Assembly: GCF_900101395.1 (NCBI RefSeq)
Contig: NZ_FMZO01000004.1
Coordinates: forward strand, 187,367-251,366
Direction: 5' to 3'
Origin: Niabella drilacis
Lineage (GTDB): Bacteria; Bacteroidota; Bacteroidia; Chitinophagales; Chitinophagaceae
Length of the DNA stretch: 64,000 bases
The position numbers and the translations under genes are program-made. The notes beneath the pieces are model-generated. The model was not told the DNA's origin, ran no database searches, and saw only the letters and a list, made by a program, of their open reading frames with translations. Shown here one piece after another: positions 33,741 through 42,340 of this stretch (within the stretch, counting starts at the first letter, position 1; each line of letters starts with the position of its first letter).

Positions 33741-34847
33741 ATGGCTCCGGAGCATCATAAAAAACACATATTAGTAGCCCCGCTTGATTGGGGTTTGGGT
33801 CATACAACCAGATGTATTCCAGTGATTTATGAACTATTAAAACAAGGCGCCCGCGTAACGGCTGCCGGTAACCGGGTGCAGCTTCGTTTGCTGGAAAAGG
33901 AATTTTCCCAAATTGATTTCCAGTACCTGGAGGGATATAATGTGCATTATACAGCAAAGAGAAGCCGGTTTGTTATAAACCTGGCACAACAGGCGCCGGC
34001 TATTTTAGAAGCTATCCGGAACGAGAACCGGTGGCTCCGCGATATCGTAAGGGAATACAGCATTGATGGCGTCATCAGCGATAACCGGTTTGGACTGTAT
34101 CATGCCGGCATTCCAACGGTTTTTATCACGCACCAGTTAAAGATCAGGAATCCGTTAGGGCGTATGATGGAAACGCTTTCCCGGCGGATCAATTACCGGT
34201 GGATCGGGCGGTTCTCCCGCTGCTGGATCCCGGATTACCCGGAGGCACCCGGCCTTGCCGGCGCTCTTTCGCATCCGGCGGTAATGCCGGCAATCCCCTG
34301 TGCGTATATTGGCCCGCTATCCCGCATGCAACTGTTGCCAGGTGCCGTTGCAAAAGAAATGGTGCTGATCCTGCTCTCCGGTCCCGAACCCCAGCGTTCC
34401 CTGTTTGAAAAGATCGTGTGTGAGCAGCTGCCATCCTGTAAAGCAGGAACGGTGCTGGTGCGGGGGTTGCCGAACGGAGGAGGGCCACCGCTTGCAGTAC
34501 CCGGCTCTACGGTTGTTTATGACCATCTTCCGGCACAAAAGCTGAACCAGCTGATGTGCGATGCGGCGTATATTATATGCAGGAGTGGTTACAGCTCGGT
34601 GATGGACCTGCAGGCGGTAGGCGCCAGGCCCATACTGGTACCTACACCGGGCCAAACGGAGCAGGAATACCTGGCAGAGCTGCTCGGCAGCCAGCACCAT
34701 GCTGTGATCTGTTCCCAGGAACAGTTCAACATGGAGGTATTGCTCGGGGAGGCAAAATACAGGAACTGTATATTACCGCACCGCAACGGGGGATCGGTTT
34801 TAGAACAGGCGGTGGAAGGTTTTTTAAATGAATGCAAGCCTGGTTAA
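33741..34847 (+). CDS. GT-B fold glycosyltransferase (MurG/UGT-like)
   Basis: A 368-residue cytoplasmic protein. The N-terminal Rossmann half begins HILVAPLDWGLGHTTRCIPVIYELLKQG, the glycine-rich GHTxR loop of MurG/UGT-type enzymes. The C-terminal half has VLILLSGPEPQRSLFEKIV, then CRSGYSSVMDLQAVGARPILVPTPGQTEQEYLAELL, which matches the sugar-nucleotide binding region of family 28-like transferases. The donor and acceptor are unknown. It is not MurG itself, since the neighbourhood lacks mur genes and MurG-specific motifs are absent. It is divergent from the small hypothetical gene and convergent with sixA. Confidence 0.82.
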   Translation: MAPEHHKKHILVAPLDWGLGHTTRCIPVIYELLKQGARVTAAGNRVQLRLLEKEFSQIDFQYLEGYNVHYTAKRSRFVINLAQQAPAILEAIRNENRWLRDIVREYSIDGVISDNRFGLYHAGIPTVFITHQLKIRNPLGRMMETLSRRINYRWIGRFSRCWIPDYPEAPGLAGALSHPAVMPAIPCAYIGPLSRMQLLPGAVAKEMVLILLSGPEPQRSLFEKIVCEQLPSCKAGTVLVRGLPNGGGPPLAVPGSTVVYDHLPAQKLNQLMCDAAYIICRSGYSSVMDLQAVGARPILVPTPGQTEQEYLAELLGSQHHAVICSQEQFNMEVLLGEAKYRNCILPHRNGGSVLEQAVEGFLNECKPG

Positions 34848-34867
34848 TGCAAATGAAAAATGCCGGT

Positions 34868-35356
34868 TCAGTCTTTTGGTGAAAAGGTTTCCACGAGTCG
34901 CTTTTCTGCGGCATCAAAATTGCTCCAGTCGTCCATCACAACTTCCATGACCGCCACGCCGGAGGTAGGCAGCCCCTCTAACCCGGCATGAGTGAGGTCA
35001 TTCACAAAATTTGTTACGCCCGGGTTATGGCCCACAATGGCCAGCGTTTGAATGTTCTCGCCTTCCCGCAGCCATTCGATGGTTTCTGTAATGCCCAGCA
35101 CATCGGCGAGGTAGAGGCTTTCAAAATAGCGGATATGGCTACCGGGGATACGGAGTACCTCAGCAAAGATGCGGGTTGTTTGCATGGTCCTTTCCGAGTT
35201 GCTGGAAAAGATCCTGTCGATACGGTAGCCCTTTTCTTTAAGCAGCGCAGCCATCTTTGCGGCATTGCGCTGCCCCCTGTCGGTCAGTTTTCGTTCAATA
35301 TCCTTTCCAAAGCCCTGCTCAGCTTTAGCATGCCGGATGATGATCAATGTTTTCAT
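34868..35356 (-). CDS. SixA-type histidine phosphatase
   Basis: A 162-residue histidine-phosphatase (phosphoglycerate mutase-like) protein. The catalytic histidine is H9 in LIIIRHAKAE. The second catalytic histidine lies in IVGHNPGVTNFVNDL. The KLTDRGQRNAAKMAALL and FSSNSERTMQTTRIF segments match SixA, a phosphohistidine phosphatase known in E. coli to act on phosphorelay or PTS proteins. The physiological partner here is unknown. It is monocistronic. Confidence 0.9.
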   Translation of the reverse strand: MKTLIIIRHAKAEQGFGKDIERKLTDRGQRNAAKMAALLKEKGYRIDRIFSSNSERTMQTTRIFAEVLRIPGSHIRYFESLYLADVLGITETIEWLREGENIQTLAIVGHNPGVTNFVNDLTHAGLEGLPTSGVAVMEVVMDDWSNFDAAEKRLVETFSPKD

Positions 35357-35479
35357 GCACCTGTTTTCAAAAATGTGATTAAAAATTCTCTACAAGTTTA
35401 AGTAAATAAAATGGTTGATACAATCTTCTTTTTTGAGTGGATGGGGGTAGATAAATGGGGTACAGGTAGTAATGAATAT

Positions 35480-35496
35480 CGTGTTTTTAGTACATA
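35480..35496 (+). promoter_or_regulatory. Degenerate TGTGTAC-N3-GTACACA-like site upstream of susC-1
   Basis: CGTGTTTTTAGTACATA resembles the third palindrome upstream of susC-2 (TGTGTATTTAGTACACT, 58134-58150), matching at 13 of 17 positions. It lies 82 bp before the susC-1 start. The rest of this 220-bp gap is AT-rich, and no clear -7 box was found. Confidence 0.3.
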
Positions 35497-35578
35497 ATAA
35501 AAAAAAAATTTTTGTTAAAGAAATGTTACCTTGAGTAGGTCACACTCCTCTTTTTTAAATTCTAAACTTAAAAGCTGT

Positions 35579-38500
35579 ATGAAAAGAATGAAGGTTTTTT
35601 GCTTGTTACTCATGCTCTTTTGTCCAGGTTTTATGCTAAATGGTTTTAGTCAGACAAAAACCATTGCAGGCACTGTTACAGATGATCAGGGTAAACCGAT
35701 CCCCAATGTTTCCGTCGTATTAAAGGGCTCCTCTTCGGGAGCTGCTACGGATGCGGAAGGAAAATTTTTGATTGCTGCCAAAGCCGGCGATGAGCTGGAA
35801 TTTTCGAGCGTCGGGTTTAAAACGCTTAGCGTAAAAGCGTCCGCTGATATGTCCGTTCAAATGGTCTCGGACGTTGCCAATTTAACCGATGTGGTGGTTA
35901 TCGGTTATGGTACTGCACGCAAAAAGGACCTTACCGGTTCTGTGGCCGTTGTAGATATGAAGGACCTGAAACAGCAGCCTGCTGCCAGTCCCCTGGAAGC
36001 CTTACAGGGTAAGGCCGCGGGGGTGCAGATCGTGAATGACGGGTCGCCGGGTGCCACTCCCCAGGTCAGGATCCGTGGTTTCAGTACTATTAATAATAAT
36101 GATCCCCTGTATATTATTGACGGGATGCCGTACCAGGGAAAGCTGAGCTGGCTGAACTCCAGTGATATCGAAAGCATGCAGGTATTAAAAGATGCTTCTG
36201 CGGCTTCTATTTATGGTGCCCGTGCCAATAACGGGGTGGTGATCGTTACCACCAGGAAAGGAAAATCGGGGGCACCCCGGGTGAACCTGGATATGTATTA
36301 TGGAAGCCAGAACCCCAACCGGAGCCGGTTTCCCAAGTACCTGAACCCGCAGCAGTTTGCAGAATTCCTGTTTACAGGGTATAAAAATGCAGGGCTGGAT
36401 CCTACGAAAACCGACTATTACGGAACGGATGCCAACAAACCTACGCTGCCGGAATATTTGCTGGCCGGTGGCACATATGGACAAAAAATTACTGCAGCCA
36501 TGGTAAACCCGTCCCTGTATAATTATTCCATGGATGGGAAAACATTCTATCAGATCACCAAGGCCAACCAGCAGGGTACAGACTGGTACCGGACCATTAC
36601 GCAGAATGCCTCCATCCAGAACTACCAGCTTACGGTAAGTGGTGGCGGACAAAATGCAAATTATGCCATCAGCGGCGGGTATATGAACCAGGAAGGTGTT
36701 GTGAGATACACCGGGTTCAAACGGTACACCATTCGTTCCAATAGTAATTTTACGGTGCTGGGCGACCGGCTCCAGCTGGGAGAAAATATCCAGTATTCCC
36801 GCACCGAGAACCAGGGTTTTTCAACCAATGTAAATACAGCCGGAAGCTATATGGGTGAGGGGTCTCCAATGGGCTGGGCCTACCGGATCCAGACCATCAT
36901 CCCGGTGTATGATATCATGGGCAATTTTGGCGGCAGCCGCGGAAACCTGCTCGGAAATGCAGAGAACCCGATGGCGGCACTTTACCGCGCCAAGGATAAT
37001 GTGGGTACCTCCAACCAGTTCTTCGGAAGCGTGTATGGAGATCTTAAGATCCTGGAGGCCCTGCACCTCAGAACCACTTACGGGGTGCGCTATGAAACGT
37101 ACAATGGTGTATCTGTAGGCTATCCCAACCCCGAACGTGCCGAGGGGAGCTATAACAACCATACCTTCAGTGAAAATATGGGCTGGGGTACCGATTGGAC
37201 CTGGTCCAACACCCTTACCTATAAAAAGCGGTTTAATGAAAAGCATGATCTTACCGCCATGGTAGGTACGGAGGCCGTGAGAGCGCGGGCGCGTTATCTG
37301 AATGGTTCTGCAAACGGTTATTTCCTGATGGGGGATATGAACTATTATTATATGAATACGGCAACTTCTACCCCCGTTGCCAACAATGGTACAAGTATCA
37401 GCCAGCCCAGCTCGCTGTATTCGGTTTTTGGAAGGGTGGATTACGGGTTCATGGATAAATACCTGATCTCCGGGATCCTGCGCCGGGATGGTTCTTCAAG
37501 GTTCAACCCCAGTAATAAATACGGGAATTTTCCGGCTGTCAGTTTTGCCTGGAGGGTATCTAATGAAGGGTTCATGAAAAGTGTGACCTGGGTAGATGAC
37601 CTGAAGTTCCGTGCCGGTTGGGGTGTTACCGGTAACCAGAGCATTCCCGACTTTCAGTACCTGCAATTATTTCAGGCAGCTATCAATAATTCCTATTATC
37701 CTATTAACGGAAGCAGTCTTTCCAGCGGTGTATGGATCTCCGGCTATGCCAACCCGGATGTGAAATGGGAACAGGCACAGTCCTTAAATGTAGGGATCGA
37801 CTTTACGTTGCTGAAGCATGCGTTGGACGGATCTTTTGATGTGTACAACAAAAAAACAGTAGATCTGCTTTATCCGCTGGCCCTGCCGGCACAGGCCATC
37901 GGCGGCGGATCTTCGCCCTTTGTCAACATTGGTGAAATGAACAACAAGGGTTTTGAACTGGTCCTGAACTATCACCATACCAGCCGTTCCGCCAATAAGC
38001 CCTTTACTTTTGACGCGGGTGTAAATGTTTCGAGAAACATCAATAAGCTGGTGTCACTGGCGCCGGGTATTAAAAAGGTGAACATGCTGAGCAACCGTTC
38101 AGTAATTCCTTCGGTGATCATGGCCGGGCTTCCCTTTGGCGCATTCTACGGGTACAAGGTTGAGGGCCTCTTTAAATCGGCTGAGGAAATTGCCGGCGCT
38201 GCAAAACAGACAGGCGCTCACCTGGGCGGGTTCCGTTATGCAGATGTTGACGGAAGCGGTACCATTGATGATAATGACCTGACCATGATCGGCAGTCCGC
38301 ATCCGAAGTTTATTTATGGTCTGAACCTGAATGCAAGCTATAGCAATTTTGACGTGTCGTTTGCATTTAACGGTTCGCAGGGTAACAAGATCTTTGATTT
38401 TACACGCCTGTACACAGACCTCAGCCTGTTTGACGGTGCGGTGAGCGACCGGATGCTGAGTGCCTGGAGCCCGCAGAACCCCGACAGTGATATCCCTGCT

Positions 38501-38803
38501 CCTTACAGGAGCCGGCCTTCTATCGAAATGCTGTCCAACAGCTATTTTGTACAGGATGGCAGCTACCTGAAATTAAAATTGGCACAGATCGGCTATAATT
38601 TCAAAATAAATGGCGCGCTGAAAGATAAGATCAGGAACCTGCGGTTATATGTAAGTGGTACCAACCTGTTTACCATTACCAAATACAGCGGCCTGGATCC
38701 TGAAGTTACTTCTTCTCCGGGAACCTATGCGGCTCCGGGGGTAGACCTGGGAATGTATCCAATATCCCGTCAGTACCTGGTTGGTTTAAACGTTACATTC
38801 TAA
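35579..38803 (+). CDS. SusC/RagA family TonB-dependent transporter (pair 1)
   Basis: A 1074-residue outer-membrane TonB-dependent transporter that imports a glycan or other large nutrient with its SusD partner. In order: a signal peptide ending LNGFSQ; a carboxypeptidase-regulatory-like domain (GTVTDDQGKPIPNVSVVLKG, ~25-105); a TonB-box-like DVVVIGYGTARKKDLTGSV; the plug (LQGKAAGVQI, VRIRGFSTINNNDPLYIIDG, LKDASAASIYGARANNGVVIVTT); and the barrel, ending in GLNVTF. There is no N-terminal DUF4974, so it is not coupled to a FecR/sigma system. The ATG at 35579 is chosen over a TTG at 35531 because it gives a clean signal peptide. The substrate is unknown. susD follows 25 bp after the stop. Confidence 0.95.
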   Translation: MKRMKVFCLLLMLFCPGFMLNGFSQTKTIAGTVTDDQGKPIPNVSVVLKGSSSGAATDAEGKFLIAAKAGDELEFSSVGFKTLSVKASADMSVQMVSDVANLTDVVVIGYGTARKKDLTGSVAVVDMKDLKQQPAASPLEALQGKAAGVQIVNDGSPGATPQVRIRGFSTINNNDPLYIIDGMPYQGKLSWLNSSDIESMQVLKDASAASIYGARANNGVVIVTTRKGKSGAPRVNLDMYYGSQNPNRSRFPKYLNPQQFAEFLFTGYKNAGLDPTKTDYYGTDANKPTLPEYLLAGGTYGQKITAAMVNPSLYNYSMDGKTFYQITKANQQGTDWYRTITQNASIQNYQLTVSGGGQNANYAISGGYMNQEGVVRYTGFKRYTIRSNSNFTVLGDRLQLGENIQYSRTENQGFSTNVNTAGSYMGEGSPMGWAYRIQTIIPVYDIMGNFGGSRGNLLGNAENPMAALYRAKDNVGTSNQFFGSVYGDLKILEALHLRTTYGVRYETYNGVSVGYPNPERAEGSYNNHTFSENMGWGTDWTWSNTLTYKKRFNEKHDLTAMVGTEAVRARARYLNGSANGYFLMGDMNYYYMNTATSTPVANNGTSISQPSSLYSVFGRVDYGFMDKYLISGILRRDGSSRFNPSNKYGNFPAVSFAWRVSNEGFMKSVTWVDDLKFRAGWGVTGNQSIPDFQYLQLFQAAINNSYYPINGSSLSSGVWISGYANPDVKWEQAQSLNVGIDFTLLKHALDGSFDVYNKKTVDLLYPLALPAQAIGGGSSPFVNIGEMNNKGFELVLNYHHTSRSANKPFTFDAGVNVSRNINKLVSLAPGIKKVNMLSNRSVIPSVIMAGLPFGAFYGYKVEGLFKSAEEIAGAAKQTGAHLGGFRYADVDGSGTIDDNDLTMIGSPHPKFIYGLNLNASYSNFDVSFAFNGSQGNKIFDFTRLYTDLSLFDGAVSDRMLSAWSPQNPDSDIPAPYRSRPSIEMLSNSYFVQDGSYLKLKLAQIGYNFKINGALKDKIRNLRLYVSGTNLFTITKYSGLDPEVTSSPGTYAAPGVDLGMYPISRQYLVGLNVTF

Positions 38804-38828
38804 ACATTGACTTTAAAAATCGTATTGT

Positions 38829-40556
38829 ATGACAAAGAAACTATATAAATCGATATTGCTCCTTTCGGTTCTGGCCATATTCTATTCCTGTGGAAAAGGG
38901 TTCCTGGATGCCAAACCCCAGGGGGCACTTTCCGAAGACCAGTTAATGAACACCCAGGGAGTGGAGGCTGCGCTGATTGGCGCTTATGGCATTATGAACG
39001 GGAACATCAGTGGCACCTGGGGTAACTATTCCAGCGGCCCCAGCCAGTGGCTGTTTGGGGAGGTAGCTGCCGACAATGCACACAAGGGCAGCAACAGTTC
39101 GGACCAGTCGCCCATGAGTGATATTGAACTGCATAACGTGAACCCGTCCAATGATAACCTGCCTGTTATGTGGCGGGTATATTACGAAGGGGTAACCCGT
39201 TGCAATACCACGCTCAGGCTCCTTGCTGCAGTGCAAAACGGTGGTAGTGACAAATTCTCCGATGAGCGTGCCACGCAAATAGCTGCAGAAGCAAAAATGC
39301 TGCGGGGGCACTATTATTTTTTCCTGGCCAGGTTGTTTAAGAACGTTCCCTATATCGATGAGAACATGACCACCCAGGAGGCTACGCAGGTGACGAATGA
39401 CAAGGATGTGTTCCCGATGATCGAAGCCGATTTTAAAGCTGCCATGGCCGGTCTTCCGGCAGATTACTCCAAGCCGTTGGGTGAGGTAGGTCGCGTAGAT
39501 AAATATGCAGCGGAATCCTACCTGGGCAAGCTATACCTCTACCAGAAAAAGTATACGGATGCCTTGCCGCTGTTTAAGGATGTCATTACCAAAAAACCTG
39601 CCCTGACCGGCCTCGACTTTAATGCAAACTTTAACATTAAAGGAAAGAACGGGGATGAAGGGATCCTGGTGTCTCAAAGCAAGATTAATGCGGACGGCAG
39701 CGGTGATAATGCCAATGTGGGCGATATGCTGGCCGGGCTTTACGGGAATTCGCCGGGTGGCTGCTGCGGCTTTTTTCAGCCCTCTATTGACCTCGTGAAT
39801 GCGTTTAAAGTAGATGCGAACGGGTTGCCTTTTTTAGAGGGCACTTACAGGACTAACCCCTACAAGTCAGACCAGGGATTGAGTGGTACGGAGCTTGATA
39901 ATTATCAGCTGGATGTAACCCTGGTCTTTGATCCCCGGCTGGATTATACGGTAGGAAGGAGACAGGTACGGTACCGCGACTGGGGTGAACTGGTTCCCGG
40001 CTGGATACGTGACCAGGCATTTGCCGGGCCCTTTGTAGCGGTTAAACAGTCGATCAACCAGGCCGATTTCAGCGGCAATGTGGCCAACGGGGCCAATTAC
40101 CTCAATGCGCAAAACATCAATATCATCCGTTTGTCCGATGTGTACCTGATGGCGGCCGAATGCGCCGTGGAAACGAATGACCTGGATGCTGCAAAAACCT
40201 GGGTCAACCAGGTGCGTACACGTGCAAAGGCATTAGCACCTGTGTTGACTGGCTCCGGGCAGCCGGCTGCCGTTTATAAAATAGGAACCTATCCCTCCTT
40301 TGGAAGCCAGGATTATGCGCGGAAGGCGGTGCGGTTTGAACGAAGGCTGGAGCTGGCCCTGGAAGGGCACCGGTATTATGACCTGGTACGCTGGGGCACG
40401 GCCAAAGATGTGCTGGAATCCTACAGGACCTTTGAAAGGCAGTATGTGGCATCGTCTCAGCCGGCAGCGTTCTCCTACCCCGATTGGGATAAGGGAATGC
40501 GCATTCCCCAGGAGCAGATCGACCGTGCGCAGGGGATCCTGAAACAGAACCAGTAA
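38829..40556 (+). CDS. RagB/SusD family outer-membrane lipoprotein (pair 1)
   Basis: A 575-residue surface lipoprotein that lids the SusC barrel and binds substrate. The lipoprotein signal MTKKLYKSILLLSVLAIFYSC has Cys21 as the acylation site, followed by GKGFLDAKPQG, the usual SusD start. TPR-like helices follow (AEAKMLRGHYYFFLARLFKNVPY, AAESYLGKLYLYQKKYTDALPLF). The C-terminal RRLELALEGHRYYDLVRWG motif is diagnostic. An unusual GGCCGFF stretch occurs near 315. It is cotranscribed with the upstream susC, and a strong terminator follows. No glycoside hydrolase accompanies the pair, so the substrate cannot be inferred. Confidence 0.95.
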   Translation: MTKKLYKSILLLSVLAIFYSCGKGFLDAKPQGALSEDQLMNTQGVEAALIGAYGIMNGNISGTWGNYSSGPSQWLFGEVAADNAHKGSNSSDQSPMSDIELHNVNPSNDNLPVMWRVYYEGVTRCNTTLRLLAAVQNGGSDKFSDERATQIAAEAKMLRGHYYFFLARLFKNVPYIDENMTTQEATQVTNDKDVFPMIEADFKAAMAGLPADYSKPLGEVGRVDKYAAESYLGKLYLYQKKYTDALPLFKDVITKKPALTGLDFNANFNIKGKNGDEGILVSQSKINADGSGDNANVGDMLAGLYGNSPGGCCGFFQPSIDLVNAFKVDANGLPFLEGTYRTNPYKSDQGLSGTELDNYQLDVTLVFDPRLDYTVGRRQVRYRDWGELVPGWIRDQAFAGPFVAVKQSINQADFSGNVANGANYLNAQNINIIRLSDVYLMAAECAVETNDLDAAKTWVNQVRTRAKALAPVLTGSGQPAAVYKIGTYPSFGSQDYARKAVRFERRLELALEGHRYYDLVRWGTAKDVLESYRTFERQYVASSQPAAFSYPDWDKGMRIPQEQIDRAQGILKQNQ

Positions 40557-40583
40557 CGGCAGATAACCGGGTAATCGATACAG

Positions 40584-40618
40584 GAGGGTGTTTCAAAAAA
40601 CGGGAACACCCTCTTTTT
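40584..40618 (+). terminator. Terminator after susCD pair 1
   Basis: GAGGGTGTT (40584-40592) and AACACCCTC (40605-40613) form a perfect 9-bp stem followed by TTTTT. It ends the susCD-1 transcript and isolates the cytochrome gene. Confidence 0.8.
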
Positions 40619-40715
40619 ATCGGGTAAAACAGCCGGTACCGGCAAATTGCCGCAACCGCGGTGATGCACGGGAAATAGAGTACATTCGTTTACATAAAAC
40701 GATAAAATACTCCGT

Positions 40716-41882
40716 TTGAAAATAATTACAGCACTCCTTTTCCTGGCAGGCCTTTCGATATGCCTGTTTACCTGTACCAGCCTGTACCATTCGGGTAATG
40801 ACCCCAGGGGCACGGCATACGCAGGCTCCGGAACCTGTGGACAATGCCACCGGGGAATTGCAGCTGATTTTGTACATGCCAATCATTTTAGAACGTCTTC
40901 GGAAACAGCTGTTGATGCGGTTAAAAAAGTAATCACATCGCTCAACGATACCGTCCGTTTTCCAAACGGTCAGCTGGTGCTCCTGGAGGCTGTGGATAAA
41001 AAGGCAGCACAGGTTTATATGCTGAACGGGAAACAGGCCGCCAGCGAATCAATGGACGTTGCTTTCGGATCCGGTGAAAAAGCATGGACCTTCGGCTATT
41101 GGAAGGAGGATCAGCTGCACCAGTTGCCGCTTACGTACCTGTCGGAATTAAAACGCTGGACAAACAGCCCGGGTTTGCCTGCAGATCATCCGGACTATTC
41201 GCGGCTTATTGTAGGCCGTTGTATGGAGTGCCATAGCTCATATGCCGCGGTTAAAAAAAGCCTGGAGCAGGGAATGCGCTATACCGAAAAGATCGACGCC
41301 GGCTCCGTCATTTACGGAATTGATTGTGAGCGTTGCCATGGTCCTGCTGCGCAACACGTAGCATTTCACCAGGAGCACCCGCAGGAAAAGCGGCCTCAGT
41401 TTATAACAGCCATTCGATCCCTGAGCCGGCAGCAGCAGCTGGATCTTTGCGGTACCTGCCATTCCGGGGACCCGGTAACCCTTAGATCGATCTTTGCTTT
41501 TGTGCCGGGAGATTCTTTGTCGAACTATTATATGTATTACCCGGGAGCTGCAACCAACCCGGATGCCCATGGGATGCAGATGCAGTCACTGATGCAGAGC
41601 CAGTGTTTCCTGCAAAGCAACCTTACATGCACCAGTTGTCACGACACCCATAAAAACGAAGGCAATATGCAGGCCGTATTTGTGCAGCGCTGCATGTCCT
41701 GCCATTTAAAATCAGATCATGCTGTTGCAATGCGCAGTGCCAACAACGATTGTATCAGTTGCCACATGCCGCTGCAGGCATCAAAAAGCCTGGATTTTAA
41801 TAACAGCGCGGAGCAAAGCGGTATTTCCTATCGCCTCAGGACGCACCGGATTGCAATATATCCGGAATCAGCGGGGAAGTAG
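40716..41882 (+). CDS. Heptaheme c-type cytochrome lipoprotein
   Basis: A 388-residue exported multiheme cytochrome. Seven CxxCH haem-binding motifs are seen: CGQCH, CMECH, CERCH, CGTCH, CTSCH, CMSCH and CISCH. The N-terminus (ITALLFLAGLSICLFTC) reads as a lipoprotein signal, so it is probably anchored on the periplasmic side or surface. The start is TTG at 40716; no ATG is near. The layout resembles cytochrome c554-like multiheme proteins of electron-transfer chains. The partner and acceptor are unknown, and no reductase or maturation gene is adjacent. A terminator upstream separates it from the SusCD pair. Confidence 0.9.
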   Translation: MKIITALLFLAGLSICLFTCTSLYHSGNDPRGTAYAGSGTCGQCHRGIAADFVHANHFRTSSETAVDAVKKVITSLNDTVRFPNGQLVLLEAVDKKAAQVYMLNGKQAASESMDVAFGSGEKAWTFGYWKEDQLHQLPLTYLSELKRWTNSPGLPADHPDYSRLIVGRCMECHSSYAAVKKSLEQGMRYTEKIDAGSVIYGIDCERCHGPAAQHVAFHQEHPQEKRPQFITAIRSLSRQQQLDLCGTCHSGDPVTLRSIFAFVPGDSLSNYYMYYPGAATNPDAHGMQMQSLMQSQCFLQSNLTCTSCHDTHKNEGNMQAVFVQRCMSCHLKSDHAVAMRSANNDCISCHMPLQASKSLDFNNSAEQSGISYRLRTHRIAIYPESAGK

Positions 41883-41918
41883 TAAAACGGACCATCATAA
41901 GCCACATATTTCATGAGC

Positions 41919-42272
41919 TTATTTACACGGAACCCGACTCATATACAGTTTTTCACCAATGTAAATTGTTTTTTCCGAAATTTCATACCGCTCTTTTTTC
42001 TTTGTCGGGTATTTTAATATAATAATTTCAGCAGGAAATGGTATTCCAAATACCTTTTTCATTTTCCAGGTTCCCCTGGCGGTCTTTTCTCTTGTCCATG
42101 TAAATGTTCTATCGGGGTTTAGCTTAAGAAGGCCGTATTCATCATTGCCTGCGTAATAACAACCCGAAAAACCTCTGATAGCGGAGTCGCTATTAATTTT
42201 AAACTGTGATTTAACGGTTAAGGGTGTTACAGTAACAAAAAAAACTGCCAGAATTGATATTAACGTTTTCAT
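41919..42272 (-). CDS. Hypothetical small secreted protein
   Basis: A 117-residue protein with a signal peptide (MKTLISILAVFFVTVTPLTVKSQ). The mature part contains GCYYAGNDEYGLLKLNPDRTFTWTREKTARGTWKMKK and ends MSRVPCK, with two cysteines that could pair. The pattern of a short beta protein with F-x-W-x-R and GTW resembles small lipocalin/META-like domains, but no family is recognised with confidence. The ATG at 42272 is used; the codon before it is TTG. It is convergent with the cytochrome gene and 68 bp downstream of purF on the same strand. Confidence 0.65.
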   Translation of the reverse strand: MKTLISILAVFFVTVTPLTVKSQFKINSDSAIRGFSGCYYAGNDEYGLLKLNPDRTFTWTREKTARGTWKMKKVFGIPFPAEIIILKYPTKKKERYEISEKTIYIGEKLYMSRVPCK

Positions 42273-42340
42273 CAATTAAAACCGCTACAATTTTCAAACG
42301 GAGCCCTGCCATTGTTTCTTATGCTCCATTTTTCATGTCT

